The notes: generated from the letters alone by a model not told the origin. A stretch of DNA of 64,000 bases from Bacillota bacterium (GCA_023435435.1 JAEYRW010000168.1:9993-73992); one strand, 5' to 3'; positions 8,395-17,295 are shown, numbered from the stretch's first letter. A program made the numbers and translations.

Positions 8395-8926
8395 GTAGAG
8401 AGTCTATTCTCTCTGCCGGGGTTGATCGACTGATATGCGCGATGTATGGATCAAACTCTAAAGAGCTTTCCTTGATGTCTTAACCAAAGATGAGGTGGGT
8501 TATTGTCAAATGTTGACCCTGGGAATGTCGATGTTCACTTTAGCAAGATTAATATAATTCGCTAGAGAGGTGGGCATTTAGGTGGACATTCGGGTTTTTT
8601 GGAAGTGCAAAGTAGTTATGTGCCACGCGCTAATTTATCAATGATTATAGCACTTGGCGCATAACGGGCATCGGGGTGCGAAAAACACCGGACTGTTCAT
8701 GTCCTGGTCCCATCATCAAACAAGAACCCCTAAATCGCTGAGATTCAGGAGTTTTCTTGCTCTGAAAGGGGGGGTCGACCACAGCTGGAGGGCGGCGACA
8801 GTCTATCGAACTTGCGGTCGTAAAGCTCGGTGAGATAAGAAGCGTCGTCACGTTCTCGGCTCTCCATGTGGGCAAACCATGGCAATCCCGCGCAAATCCC
8901 GCGCGCGGATGGGCGCATTTTCGCGG

Positions 8927-8985
8927 GCACAATCTGACGGAAATTCACTTCGCCGGCGCGCGCGCCCTGCGCGGGATTGGCCGAT
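8927..8985. repeat. Direct repeat unit, copy 1
   Basis: Starts GCACAATCTGACGGAAATTC and continues with similarity for about 59 bases. The second copy is at 9090-9148, with small substitutions and one indel in the GC-rich half. Confidence 0.65.
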
Positions 8986-9048
8986 AGGGCAACACCGAAC
9001 AAATCCTACGCGGGCGGGCGGCTGGATTTCCGCCATCTCGCACCCGCA

Positions 9049-9084
9049 GAATTCTTGACGTAGCACTGCTACGCCGTCGAATTC
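9049..9084. repeat. Imperfect palindrome flanked by GAATTC
   Basis: GAATTC at both ends encloses GTAGCA-C-TGCTAC (9060-9072). Together this makes a 36-base hairpin-forming element between the two direct repeats. It resembles a dispersed intergenic repeat rather than a terminator, as no T-run follows. Confidence 0.45.
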
Positions 9085-9089
9085 CGCAT

Positions 9090-9148
9090 GCACAATCTGA
9101 CGGAAATTCACCTCGTCGGCACGCGCACGCCCTGTGCGGTGTTGCCAT
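9090..9148. repeat. Direct repeat unit, copy 2
   Basis: Shares its first 22 bases (GCACAATCTGACGGAAATTC then AC) exactly with copy 1 at 8927, then diverges modestly. The minus-strand translation of both copies gives a repeated FRQIV peptide that is not part of a real protein. Confidence 0.65.
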
Positions 9149-9198
9149 AGATATTCAGGTTTTGTCGGAGTATTGCGGGGCAGATTCCTGCGACGATG

Positions 9199-9753
9199 CT
9201 ATGTGCTTTTATGCCATTCGCTTGAGAGAAGACGGTATTCCACCCGATCCTTCAGCTTACCGTCATGCCACTGATACTGCTTAAATTCTGCTTCTTTAAT
9301 GAGACCGCACTTCTGCATCACGCGTTCGGATGGTGCGTTTTCTTTCAGGCAGCCGCAGGAAATGCGATAAACGTTGTCATCTTCAAAGGCAAAGCGAATG
9401 AGTTCCTGTAAGGCTTCCGCCGTATAGCCGTGTCCCCAGTATGTGTCGCGGATAAAATAGCCGACACCGACCAGCTTTCCAAGTGGGGAAAACGCATTGA
9501 CCGTGTATCCGATCTCGCCTATATGGGCGTTTGTCAGACGATCTTCGATACGCAAAAAATAGTACTTGCGCGCCGGCTGATCGATTTGATCGATCGCCAA
9601 CAGAAGGTTTTCCCGCGATTCCGCAAGGCTGTGCGTCATGAGATCCTGCAGGTACCACATGATTCTGGCGTCGGAAAACAATTGATGGTGTGTTTCCAGA
9701 TCGTCCGGCGTGTGATCGCGAAGCAGGAGCCGAGAGGTCGTCAGGCGGATCAT
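9199..9753 (-). CDS. GNAT-family N-acetyltransferase, RimJ/RimL type
   Basis: 184 aa with the Acetyltransf_3 pattern. It starts MIRLTTSRLLLRDHTPDDL. Strand beta-4 and the acetyl-CoA loop read VGVGYFIRDTYWGHGYTAEA, and the C-terminal part has CLKENAPSERVMQKCGL, where the Asn and Ser-Glu-Arg-Val positions are typical of RimJ-like enzymes. Members acetylate ribosomal-protein N-termini, aminoglycosides or small amines; the target here is unknown. The ATG at 9753 follows AAGGAGG. It stands alone behind its own promoter, and a link to the phosphonate island is not evident. Confidence 0.85.
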   Translation of the reverse strand: MIRLTTSRLLLRDHTPDDLETHHQLFSDARIMWYLQDLMTHSLAESRENLLLAIDQIDQPARKYYFLRIEDRLTNAHIGEIGYTVNAFSPLGKLVGVGYFIRDTYWGHGYTAEALQELIRFAFEDDNVYRISCGCLKENAPSERVMQKCGLIKEAEFKQYQWHDGKLKDRVEYRLLSSEWHKST

Positions 9754-9785
9754 GGATGGGCCTCCTTGATTTCGATTGTCATCGT

Positions 9786-9813
9786 TATATACTTCGCGTC
9801 ACAGTAAAAGCAA
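9786..9813 (-). promoter_or_regulatory. Putative promoter of the GNAT gene
   Basis: TTGCTT (9808-9813) and TATATA (9786-9791) with a 16-bp spacer on the minus strand, about 30 bp before the GNAT start. Confidence 0.5.
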
Positions 9814-9925
9814 TTAAGCGGAGCGCTGGAATTTTGCGTGCACCGGCAGCGGCGAGGTGAAAGCGCGATCTCATTTTTTCGTGCACGTCCGTTTCTTTGG
9901 TGTGCTCCGATCATCCGATGGCGTT

Positions 9926-9944
9926 GCGGCGCGGCCTGCGCCGC
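9926..9944 (-). terminator. Hairpin directly after the PbfA-like gene
   Basis: Seven-base-pair GC stem (9926-9932 with 9938-9944), starting one base after the stop codon. It lacks a T-run, so it is a weak or factor-dependent terminator or an mRNA 3' end. Confidence 0.45.
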
Positions 9945-9945
9945 G

Positions 9946-11319
9946 TTACAATGACTCGGGTGCGTGCTGCGCGCACGCGCTTCCGATATTTTCATCGATG
10001 ATCCGGGCGGCCTCGTCAAGCTGCGCCCTTGTTGCGACGAGCGCCGGGTACAGGGAAAGAACGTTCCCCTGGGAGACCTTGAACGACAGCCCGTCTGTAA
10101 GGCAGCCGTACATCACTCGCTCGGCCAGCGCCGCGTCCGGCTCCCTCGTTCCCCGGTCGGCCACCAGTTCCACGGCGTTCAAAAGCCCGATTCCGCGCAC
10201 GTCGCCCACACAGTCGTGCCTTTCCATGATCTTATTGAGAAGCGCCCTGAAGTGCGCGCCGTTCTCAATCGTCCTTTGAAGGAGCCTTTCCCGCTCGATG
10301 TACGCGATTGCCGCGAGGCCCGCCGCGCAGGCAACGGGACTTTTTTCGTGGGTGTAGTGGCCCAGAGAAACATGGCCCGCAACGTTCAGCGCCTCCCGCG
10401 CGAGCAGCGCCGCGAGGGGCATGACGCCGCCGCCCAGGCCCTTCCCGCACACCACCATATCCGGCACGATATCGTAGTTCTGGTAGGCAAACCACTTGCC
10501 CGTGCGGCCCATGCACACGGCGGTCTCGTCCAGAATGAGGAGCGCCCCGGCCTTGTCGCATAACCTGCGCACCGCGCGGTAGTATTCCAACGGGGGAATC
10601 TGGACATCTGTGTTTCTCACGGTTTCGAGGATCACCGCGCCCACGTCTTTCTCCCGCGCCAGCACGTATTCCAGATACTTTACGCACTTGAGCCCGCAGT
10701 CCGCGCACGCGCCGAAGGGACAGCGATAGCCGTTATAGGGAAGAATGTGCTCGCAACCGGGCAAAAGCGGGCCGATTCCGCCGCGGAATGCCGCCTCGCC
10801 GCCCACCGAGATGGCGTCCAGTGACGCGCCGTGGAAGCTGTCCCACAGGGAAACGGTCTTGTGCCTGCCCGTGGCGATCCGCGCGAGCTTGAGCGCCATG
10901 CCGATGGCGGAAGTCGCGCCCGGCGCGAACAGCACCCGGGAGAGCGCGCCGCCGGTCAATTCCACCAGCTTTTCCGCGAAGGCCACCGCCGTCTCGTTGG
11001 TGAACCGGCGGGTGGAGAATGAAAGAATGTCCAACTGCTCCTTCACCGCGCGCAAAACGTCGGGGTTTGAAAAGCCCACCTGGTGGACGTTGTTTCCGTG
11101 GAAGTCGAGGACCTTCTGTCCCCGCCCGTTCACGACATAGGGGCCCTCGCAGCCCGCAAGGGTGTCCACGCACGGACTGGACATGGACTGGTGCAGAAAG
11201 ACGTCCGCGTCCCGCCGAAGAAGCGCGCGGGAGGCGTCGTCGAGGTTTTCATCCTGCCAGGCAGCCCGGGCGGGCGTGAAGTTGACGTCGCCCTCGGCGG
11301 CGCGAAAATGATCCGTCAT
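9946..11319 (-). CDS. pbfA: (R)-1-hydroxy-2-aminoethylphosphonate ammonia-lyase-like PLP enzyme
   Basis: 457 aa class III aminotransferase-fold protein. It carries features I associate with the PbfA group: FHGNNVHQVGFSNPDVL, STRRFTNE, APGATSAIGMALKLARIATG, WDSFHGASLDAISVGGEAAF, a Cys-rich stretch CPFGACADCGLKC, the PLP-contacting Asp in LILDETAVCMGRTGKW, the Lys in CGKGLGGGVMPLAAL and LGHYTHEKSPVACAAG. PbfA eliminates ammonia from (R)-1-hydroxy-2-aminoethylphosphonate to give phosphonoacetaldehyde, feeding PhnX. It is last in an operon with an importer and a PHP phosphoesterase, six bases after the latter, with a ribosome site GGACTGAGGACGA. A true transaminase is possible, but the sequence and the adjacent phnW/phnX genes favour PbfA. 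Confidence 0.8.
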   Translation of the reverse strand: MTDHFRAAEGDVNFTPARAAWQDENLDDASRALLRRDADVFLHQSMSSPCVDTLAGCEGPYVVNGRGQKVLDFHGNNVHQVGFSNPDVLRAVKEQLDILSFSTRRFTNETAVAFAEKLVELTGGALSRVLFAPGATSAIGMALKLARIATGRHKTVSLWDSFHGASLDAISVGGEAAFRGGIGPLLPGCEHILPYNGYRCPFGACADCGLKCVKYLEYVLAREKDVGAVILETVRNTDVQIPPLEYYRAVRRLCDKAGALLILDETAVCMGRTGKWFAYQNYDIVPDMVVCGKGLGGGVMPLAALLAREALNVAGHVSLGHYTHEKSPVACAAGLAAIAYIERERLLQRTIENGAHFRALLNKIMERHDCVGDVRGIGLLNAVELVADRGTREPDAALAERVMYGCLTDGLSFKVSQGNVLSLYPALVATRAQLDEAARIIDENIGSACAQHAPESL

Positions 11320-11325
11320 TCGTCC

Positions 11326-12609
11326 TCAGTCCTTACCGTAGTATTTTTTGATGAGCATGGGCACGCGGCCCTTGAGCCGGGCAAGGATTGTCTGCGCACC
11401 CTCATCCCCCAGCACCATGTCGCGCATGAGCCGGCCCTCCTCAAAGCACAGATCGTCGTGGAGGGGGAAGTACTCCGCCAGAAGGAAGCGCGCGAATTTC
11501 ACCAGCCGGTACGGCCCGTAGACGCGATATTCCTCGCCGGGATACTGCTCCACGGCGACGCTGTAGCCCTCCCGGACCGCGTCCAGAATGGACGGCGTCT
11601 CGTTTTTCTCCGCGAAGACGAGGGTGCTCAGCCATGTAAACCAGGCCCCGCCCACCGTGCCGTGGGCGTCGCTGGAACCCACGGCGGGATAGCGCCAGCC
11701 CTTCTCCCGCGCCTCGAAGTAGTATGCCGTCTGAAGGTTGTTGGAGTGGACCTCGTGCCCGCCCAACAGCTCGAACGCGTCGAACGTGCCCGAGGCGAAC
11801 AGCGCGTCGGTGAGCGCCTGTGGTACGTGGTAGACATCCGCCATCCAATGGGGATGGGCGAAGATGGCGAGCCCGCCCACCGCCCGGATTTTTCGGAACA
11901 CCCAGACGGACGCGGCGTACTCAAACGCATTTACGCCGGCTGGAATGGAAAGTTCCCCCAGAAGCACCCCGACTTCCCGCTGATAGCGGGCGGGATCGTG
12001 CCGGAACATTTCATTGACGCTCGCCTTGCCGCCCGCGTTGACGATGTGCACATGGTTGCCGGGCGCGTGTACCTCTTCGCCGCGCATGACGTGCAGATCG
12101 ACGGGCTTGTCCGCGTAATAATACGCGCATTTGACGGACGGCACATAGTTGTGATGATCCGTCTGGGCAAAGAAATCGAAGCCCGCGCGCCGGTAGTTGG
12201 CGGCGACGATCTCGGTTTCCTCGCTGCCGTCGGAGCCGGTGGAGTGGGAATGGAAGTCTCCCCGCCACGGGGCGCGGGCGTAGAGGTCGTCCTTGAGCGA
12301 ATAGACGCGCAGATTGAGCCACCCGTTTTCCGGTTTGCGCTCCACACCGGGCTTGAACACCCGGACGATATGCTCCTGCTCACCCGGAAAAATATGACTG
12401 AAGGACAGGCAGCCGTTGGCGGGCTGCACCTCAATCACATCATAATCATACGCGGGTTCCCGCGATTCGTCAAACGGAAGAAGCGCAATGGCGTACGTCG
12501 CGTCCGGTTCGAACCCTGGCACGCCCAGCGGACGGATGGTAACGGTCGTCTTCCGGCCCGCGCGGAGAATCTTGGGGGTCACCTCATAGTGATAGATCAG
12601 TTGATTCAT
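11326..12609 (-). CDS. PHP-domain metal-dependent phosphoesterase with N-terminal beta domain
   Basis: 427 aa. Residues about 1-115 look like an all-beta domain. The PHP fold follows with the metal motif RGDFHSHSTGSDGSEE (about residues 115-130), then FAQTDHHNY, MRGEEVHAPGNHVHI, FAHPHW and the late VGSSDAHG. PHP proteins use two or three metals to hydrolyse phosphoesters. No signal peptide is seen, so it acts in the cytosol. It sits between the importer ATPase and the PbfA-like gene, so hydrolysis of an imported phosphonate ester or conjugate is a reasonable inference; the actual substrate is unknown. The ATG at 12609 follows AGAGGTGA. Confidence 0.82.
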   Translation of the reverse strand: MNQLIYHYEVTPKILRAGRKTTVTIRPLGVPGFEPDATYAIALLPFDESREPAYDYDVIEVQPANGCLSFSHIFPGEQEHIVRVFKPGVERKPENGWLNLRVYSLKDDLYARAPWRGDFHSHSTGSDGSEETEIVAANYRRAGFDFFAQTDHHNYVPSVKCAYYYADKPVDLHVMRGEEVHAPGNHVHIVNAGGKASVNEMFRHDPARYQREVGVLLGELSIPAGVNAFEYAASVWVFRKIRAVGGLAIFAHPHWMADVYHVPQALTDALFASGTFDAFELLGGHEVHSNNLQTAYYFEAREKGWRYPAVGSSDAHGTVGGAWFTWLSTLVFAEKNETPSILDAVREGYSVAVEQYPGEEYRVYGPYRLVKFARFLLAEYFPLHDDLCFEEGRLMRDMVLGDEGAQTILARLKGRVPMLIKKYYGKD

Positions 12610-12621
12610 GCTTGTTCACCT

Positions 12622-13713
12622 CTACATGGCCCGGCGGATGCGTCCGCCCGCCTCGCCCTCATCAAAAAAGTAACTGCGGTCCGCGCGGAACCGGACGCCG
12701 ATTTCCTCGCCCCGCCGGATGGCGAGGTCCTGCGGCGCCTGCATGCGAAAATGATAGCCGCTTCCCCGCATCTCGAGCTTCACAAGCTTCTCCTTGCCCG
12801 TGTGTTCCACGAGGAGCACGTTCGCGCGGATGGGGGAACTTTCGTCCACGGCAATGTCGCTCGGGCGGACGCCGATGCGCGCGCCCTTGTATTCGCGCGC
12901 GAACGGCGCGCCGTCGATGGGAAACGAGCAGCCGGGAAACAGAAACCAGCTGTCGTCCCCCTTGCGGATGATGCTTCCCTCAAGGATGTTCATGGGGGGA
13001 TTGCCGAGGAAATTTGCCGTAAAGAGATTGCTCGGATCGTTGTACAGCGCATCGGGAACATCATACTGCTGGATTTTTCCCATATCAAGAATCGCGACCT
13101 TGTCGGAAATCGCCAGCGCCTCCTCCTGGTCGTGGGTGACGATGATGGTCGTGACCCCGATGTCCTGCTGAATTTTGCGAATCTCGTCGCGCACCTCGAG
13201 CTTGAGCCGCGCGTCAAGATTGGACATCGGTTCGTCGAGCAGAAGGATGTCCGGTTCCTTGACGAGGGCGCGCGCCATGGCCACGCGCTGCTGCTGGCCG
13301 CCGGAGAGTTCGTGGGGCTTGCGCTCCAGCAGGTGCCGAATCTGGAGCTTTGTAGCAACCGCCTCAACCTTCTCGTCGATCAGTTGCTTTCTCATCTTTT
13401 TTTCCACCAGCGGAAAGCCGATGTTTCCCCGCACCTTGAGGTGCGGATAGAGCGCGTAGGACTGGAAGACCATGCCGATGTTGCGCGCTTTGGGCGCGAG
13501 CATGGTGACGGGTCTTTCTCCAAAGTAGATCTCTCCAGCCGTAGGTTTCAGAAGGCCCGCGATCATCATGAGCGTGGTGGTCTTTCCGCACCCGGACGGC
13601 CCGAGAAGCGCGACGAATTCGCCGTCCGCGATGGTGAGGTCGATTCCGTCCACCGCCCTGGTCGCGCCCGTCTTGGACGTATATTCCTTCGTAAGATTCT
13701 GAAGTCGGATCAT
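12622..13713 (-). CDS. ABC transporter ATP-binding protein, MalK/UgpC/PotA type
   Basis: 363 aa. The ATPase core has [16 protein letters not shown] (Walker A), [12 protein letters not shown] (Q-loop), [17 protein letters not shown] (signature), [13 protein letters not shown] (Walker B) and [15 protein letters not shown]-terminal TOBE-type regulatory domain from about residue 240 includes [11 protein letters not shown]. The start is the ATG at 13713, in an ATGA overlap with the permease upstream; the longer open frame is the permease gene read in another frame. It powers the two MalF/MalG-like permeases. The type usually imports sugars, glycerophosphodiesters, polyamines or, in some bacteria, 2-aminoethylphosphonate. 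Confidence 0.88.
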   Translation of the reverse strand: MIRLQNLTKEYTSKTGATRAVDGIDLTIADGEFVALLGPSGCGKTTTLMMIAGLLKPTAGEIYFGERPVTMLAPKARNIGMVFQSYALYPHLKVRGNIGFPLVEKKMRKQLIDEKVEAVATKLQIRHLLERKPHELSGGQQQRVAMARALVKEPDILLLDEPMSNLDARLKLEVRDEIRKIQQDIGVTTIIVTHDQEEALAISDKVAILDMGKIQQYDVPDALYNDPSNLFTANFLGNPPMNILEGSIIRKGDDSWFLFPGCSFPIDGAPFAREYKGARIGVRPSDIAVDESSPIRANVLLVEHTGKEKLVKLEMRGSGYHFRMQAPQDLAIRRGEEIGVRFRADRSYFFDEGEAGGRIRRAM

Positions 13714-14537
13714 AGTCCCTTCCTGCCTCCCAGCTGTATTTTCATAAAATATTTTTGCGTAAACAGGTAGAAGATGATAATGGGAATCGTGTAGAACAGC
13801 CCAAGCGCGCAGATCAGCCCGAATTCCCGGATGATGTTGTCCTTGGTGATGAGCTTTGCGATGTAGCCGCCCATCGTCAGGCTCAGATTGTCGAAGATGA
13901 GGAGCTTGAACAGGAACCATTCCCCGTACGCACCGAAGAACGCGAAGGTCGAAATCGCGCCGATCCCCGTGGAGACGGCGGGGAGCACGACCCTGTAAAA
14001 CGCGCGGAAGCGGCTGCAGCCGTCCACCATGGCCGCCCACTCGAGATCCCAGGGTACGCCGTCAAAAAAGCCCTTCATGATGTAGATGCGCCCGGGCAGG
14101 GAGCCCGTCACCGCCACCAGCACGATGCCGAGGTACGTGTTGACCAGGTTCATGCGCAGAAGGATCAAAAACGTCGCGATGATGAGCGTGATGCCCGGGA
14201 AGGAGCGCATGACGAACAGAAATTTCAGCATGCCCTTTTTGCCCTTGAACTCGAGCCGCGAGAACGCGTAGGCTGCGGGGACGGTAATGGAAACCTCCAC
14301 AACCACGATGATCAGGCTGTAGACGAGGGTGTTGATGAGAATCGGCCAGATGATGGGCAGCTGCATGCCCGAATATTCGATGTCCTGCCACAGGAAGCTG
14401 AAGTTCTCCATGGAGAAGCTGCCCGTGTTGGGGTTGTACGTCGCGCGGACGAAATACCACACGATCATCAGGGCGATGGGCAGGGTCAGGAGGACCATGT
14501 ATAAGAAAAGAGATCCCTTCAGAACAGGTTTTTTCAT
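13710..14537 (-). CDS. ABC transporter permease, MalG-like
   Basis: 275 aa inner-membrane permease with about six membrane segments. The conserved loop before the last two helices reads LEWAAMVDGCSRFRAFYRVVL (location only), the EAA-loop docking site for the ATPase. It is the second permease of the operon, 12 bases after the MalF-like gene, and overlaps the ATPase gene by 4 bp. The long periplasmic loop near GSFSMENFSFLWQD and overall size fit carbohydrate or phosphonate uptake permeases. Confidence 0.86.
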   Translation of the reverse strand: MKKPVLKGSLFLYMVLLTLPIALMIVWYFVRATYNPNTGSFSMENFSFLWQDIEYSGMQLPIIWPILINTLVYSLIIVVVEVSITVPAAYAFSRLEFKGKKGMLKFLFVMRSFPGITLIIATFLILLRMNLVNTYLGIVLVAVTGSLPGRIYIMKGFFDGVPWDLEWAAMVDGCSRFRAFYRVVLPAVSTGIGAISTFAFFGAYGEWFLFKLLIFDNLSLTMGGYIAKLITKDNIIREFGLICALGLFYTIPIIIFYLFTQKYFMKIQLGGRKGL

Positions 14538-14549
14538 GCGGACCTCCGA

Positions 14550-15470
14550 TCAATCGATGCGCGGGGATTTCATCATCTCATCAAAATCGAACATTCGAAG
14601 AAGGATGAGCGTGAGGAGAAAGCAGATCACGACAATCAGCATGCTGACCGCGGCGCCGAACCCGTAATACTTTTTATCAAACGCCATTTGATACGCGTAC
14701 AGCGGCAGGATCGTCGTCTTGTGCAGCGGACCGCCGCCTGTCAGGAGCATGATGAGAAAGTAGGAGGAAATGTAGCCGATGGTATCCGAAATCGTGATGT
14801 AGGTGATCGGCCACTTGAGGTAGGGGAGGATGATGCGCCGCACGGTGGACCGCTCCGACGCGCCGTCGATCTGCGCGGCATAAAAGATGTCCTGTGGGAT
14901 GGCGTTGATGCTCGCGGACAGAAGAATCATGTTGCCGGAGACGCTGCCCAAAATCGTGATGAAGATGAGAATCGCCATGGCATTGCGCGTCAAAAACGAG
15001 ATCGGCTTTTCGATGAGCCCGATTTCCATCAGCGCGTTGTTTAGAAACGACGAATCCATCGGGCCGAAGAAGTACTTCCAGAAGGCGACGTAAACGACGC
15101 TGGGAAGCAGGCTCGGAATCAGCCACAGGATGCGGAAAAAGACGCCGACCGTGTTCCCGCGAAAAAAATACTGCGTGATGATGGCCAGCGAAATAGACAG
15201 CAGAAGGCTGAACGTGATGCACGCCGCCGCGTAGACGAACGAGTTTTTCAGAATCTCGAGCATCGCGGAATCGGTCAGGAATTTCTTGTAGTTCTCGATG
15301 CCGTTCCATGTCAATTCGAGGCTCGAGCGCATCGAGGTAAACGAAATCGCCACCGTATAGACGGCGGGCAATAGAAAGAACATGAACGTGAGGATGAGAA
15401 ACGGCGAGAGAAACGCAAACGCGTACGCGTTTTTGCGGACTGCTGCGCTGCGCCGGAGCATTGAGAGCAT
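14550..15470 (-). CDS. ABC transporter permease, MalF-like
   Basis: 306 aa. I place the start at the ATG 15470 (MLSMLRRSAAV), seven bases after AAAGGAGGTG; an upstream in-frame Met lies inside that ribosome site. About six hydrophobic segments and the loop IDGASERSTVRRIILPYL are typical of MalF/UgpA-type permeases. It follows the binding-protein gene after a strong hairpin and precedes the MalG-like partner. Confidence 0.86.
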   Translation of the reverse strand: MLSMLRRSAAVRKNAYAFAFLSPFLILTFMFFLLPAVYTVAISFTSMRSSLELTWNGIENYKKFLTDSAMLEILKNSFVYAAACITFSLLLSISLAIITQYFFRGNTVGVFFRILWLIPSLLPSVVYVAFWKYFFGPMDSSFLNNALMEIGLIEKPISFLTRNAMAILIFITILGSVSGNMILLSASINAIPQDIFYAAQIDGASERSTVRRIILPYLKWPITYITISDTIGYISSYFLIMLLTGGGPLHKTTILPLYAYQMAFDKKYYGFGAAVSMLIVVICFLLTLILLRMFDFDEMMKSPRID

Positions 15471-15492
15471 CCCGCCACCTCCTTTCTGGATG

Positions 15493-15525
15493 GGGGCGGC
15501 CATCGCGCCCTGCGACGGCCGCCCC
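15493..15525 (-). promoter_or_regulatory. Strong hairpin between binding-protein and permease genes
   Basis: A GGGGCGGCC / GGCCGCCCC stem is extended by TCGC / GCGA inside, lying between the binding-protein stop (15533) and the permease start (15470). No T-run follows. It probably protects or attenuates the transcript so that binding protein is made in excess. Confidence 0.55.
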
Positions 15526-15532
15526 GACAGGT

Positions 15533-16879
15533 TTACTTGTAGATGATGCTGTCCGCTTCGATGTTCTGCTGGGCGTCGTTGAGGAAGTATTCGTATGCCG
15601 TGTCGACGTCCGCGCCCTCGATGAGGATGGCGTCAACGCCGAGGGTGTAGCCCGCAATGAGCGTGGCATAGTCGTTGATCGGCGAGCGGACGCGGGTGAA
15701 GGAGGTCATGACGTAGTGCTCCGCGTAGAAGGGCAGCGTTTCCATGACCAGTTCAAGCGCGTCCGGGGTCACGGGGAGCTTGCCGGAATTGATGGTGTGG
15801 TTGTACTGAAGGTCCGGGGAGAGCATGAGCTCGAGGTAGCGCTGCACGTAGGGCATCTTTTCCGCGTCCACATCCGCGCCCACGTAGAGCATGGCGGGAT
15901 TCGAGAAGGAGGTCACGGCGCCGCCCTCGTCCATGGAGGGGATGTAGGACCAGACGAAGTTGTCATTGAACCAGGTCTGGTACGCCTCGTCGCTGATCTT
16001 CATGCCCTTGAGGTCGGCCATGATGCGGTAGAACTCGCTGCGGGCGAACACGCAGAACGCTTCGTTGTCGATCATGAGCTGGGCAGACATGTCGGTATCG
16101 ATGTCGCCGATGCCCTCGGAGATGACGCCCTTGTCAAACCCGTCCTTCCAGAAGGAATAGAGTTTTTTGATGGCGGTCTCGTCGAAGATGAGCTTGTTCT
16201 CGCTCTCGTCGTAATTGTCCCAGCCGGCGGAACCCTGCCAGCCCTCGAAGCGCTTGTCTTCCACGCAGAAGCCATACTTCGCGCCGCCAACCTCCATCGC
16301 CTGCTGCGCCAGGTCGACCAGCTGACCCATGGTGTAGTTGCCGGAATTGATGTCGGTGACGAGCTGAGCAATCTCATCGTCCGTCATGCCCATGTTCTTG
16401 AGAATGTTTTTGTTGATGAAGATCGGGGAAGCGTCCATGTCCTGCAAAACGCCGTAATAGTGGCCGTTGTAGTACATCATGGACATGATCTGGTCGGAGA
16501 CGCCCTCAAAGACCGCGGAGTCGGCGACCCAGTCGATGGGCTGAATGAGCCCCGCCTCGATCTCCCAGCCGATGTCCACGCTGCTGTTCAGGAATACGTC
16601 CGCGATCCGGCCCGCCTGGGCCTGGAGAACAAGCTCGTCGTCGCCGATGGACTCCCACCAGTCGATGGTCACATGCGTGTTTTCACCCGCTGCCGCGAGT
16701 TCATCGTTGAGCCGCACGGCGGCCTCTTCGAAGCTGGTGGCGCGTCCGCCCCAGTCGTTTTTGCGGACGGTAATTGTGATTTCCTTTGTCGCGCTTTCCG
16801 CGAAGGAGGCAGTCTGAAGACCGAGGCTCATCAACAGGACGACGGCGATGAGCGCGAGTACGCGGGAACGGATTTTCAT
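15533..16879 (-). CDS. Extracellular solute-binding protein (family 1), putative phosphonate/conjugate importer
   Basis: 448 aa. The start is the ATG at 16879 (MKIRSRVLALIAV) after GAGAGGTG; the 27 codons upstream lack a ribosome site. The signal peptide ends near TASFAESA, without an obvious lipobox Cys, which is unusual for a monoderm unless the protein is held by the permease. The mature protein reads like MalE/UgpB-type binding proteins (VRKNDWGGRATSFEEAAVRL, ADVFLNSSVDIGWEIEAGL, INKNILKNMGM). It is first in the operon with MalF, MalG, MalK, PHP and PbfA-like genes. The substrate is unknown; the PbfA-like gene suggests a hydroxy-aminoethylphosphonate or its conjugate. Confidence 0.85.
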   Translation of the reverse strand: MKIRSRVLALIAVVLLMSLGLQTASFAESATKEITITVRKNDWGGRATSFEEAAVRLNDELAAAGENTHVTIDWWESIGDDELVLQAQAGRIADVFLNSSVDIGWEIEAGLIQPIDWVADSAVFEGVSDQIMSMMYYNGHYYGVLQDMDASPIFINKNILKNMGMTDDEIAQLVTDINSGNYTMGQLVDLAQQAMEVGGAKYGFCVEDKRFEGWQGSAGWDNYDESENKLIFDETAIKKLYSFWKDGFDKGVISEGIGDIDTDMSAQLMIDNEAFCVFARSEFYRIMADLKGMKISDEAYQTWFNDNFVWSYIPSMDEGGAVTSFSNPAMLYVGADVDAEKMPYVQRYLELMLSPDLQYNHTINSGKLPVTPDALELVMETLPFYAEHYVMTSFTRVRSPINDYATLIAGYTLGVDAILIEGADVDTAYEYFLNDAQQNIEADSIIYK

Positions 16880-16963
16880 GGGCGCACCTCTCTTTTTTGA
16901 TCTTGGGTCGGTCGATTCGGACAATGGTGAGTCTGCTTCATGCCAGATGAAGGGTAGCATATC

Positions 16964-16993
16964 ATTGTACGGGATTCATCAGGCGCGCACCAA
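16964..16993 (-). promoter_or_regulatory. Putative promoter of the MalEFGK-type/PHP/PbfA operon
   Basis: TTGGTG (16988-16993) and TACAAT (16964-16969) with an 18-bp spacer on the minus strand, about 85 bp before the binding-protein start. The rest of the gap 16880-17295 holds the terminator of the upstream operon and nothing else recognisable. Confidence 0.5.
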
Positions 16994-17024
16994 ATTATTT
17001 CATGATGCGTCCGCCGGCCGGAGA

Positions 17025-17092
17025 CAAAAAAGAAGCGCGTTCCGCACGCGCGGGATTGTTTCGGTCCCGGCGTTCGGTTTCTGACGCGCTTG
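17025..17092 (-). terminator. Branched terminator after the phosphonoacetaldehyde-reductase-like gene
   Basis: An outer stem AAGCGCGT (17085-17092) pairs with ACGCGCTT (17033-17040). It encloses an inner CGGGA/TCCCG hairpin and is followed on the minus strand by CTTTTTT (17025-17032). It ends operon B. Confidence 0.6.
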
Positions 17093-17295
17093 GAAATGGA
17101 AGGAAGCTCGCTTTTACGGGTAGTCGGCGAAGCCTAATTCCCGCGATATGGCTGGATCTTTTCCCGTTTGGCTATGCCGCGCTCCGCACGACGCAGGCGG
17201 AAAGTCCGCCCCTGACTGCTCCGCCCGCGCGCCGGCTCCGCGCCGGGTTCAAAAGGTTCTCGCCGAATTCCGCATCCTCTGTCATGGACGGAGTA

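Larger units (their letters stand above)
7855..9190. other. Gene-poor, decayed region between pucR and the GNAT gene
   Basis: More than 1.3 kb without a credible intact gene. It holds a broken coding stretch (7974-8394), AT-richer sequence at about 8400-8640 with no recognisable gene, and a GC-rich stretch with direct and inverted repeats (8820-9148). It separates the pyrimidine locus from the phosphonate island and may mark an old insertion or deletion point. Confidence 0.6.

Noticed and set aside
8645..9148. Several small minus-strand frames containing FRQIV peptides
   Set aside because: They arise from the direct repeats and palindrome. No ribosome site, and the frames overlap each other in different phases.
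8927..9148. CRISPR-like array
   Set aside because: Only two imperfect 59-base copies, no regular spacers and no cas genes.
11083..13770. An 895-codon open frame on the plus strand
   Set aside because: It runs antisense through the PbfA, PHP and ATPase genes. The product is rich in Arg, Gly and His with no domain, and the minus-strand genes have clear motifs and ribosome sites.
12622..14040. Longer start for the MalK-type ATPase
   Set aside because: The extra 109 codons are the permease gene in another frame. The ATGA overlap at 13713 is the natural start.
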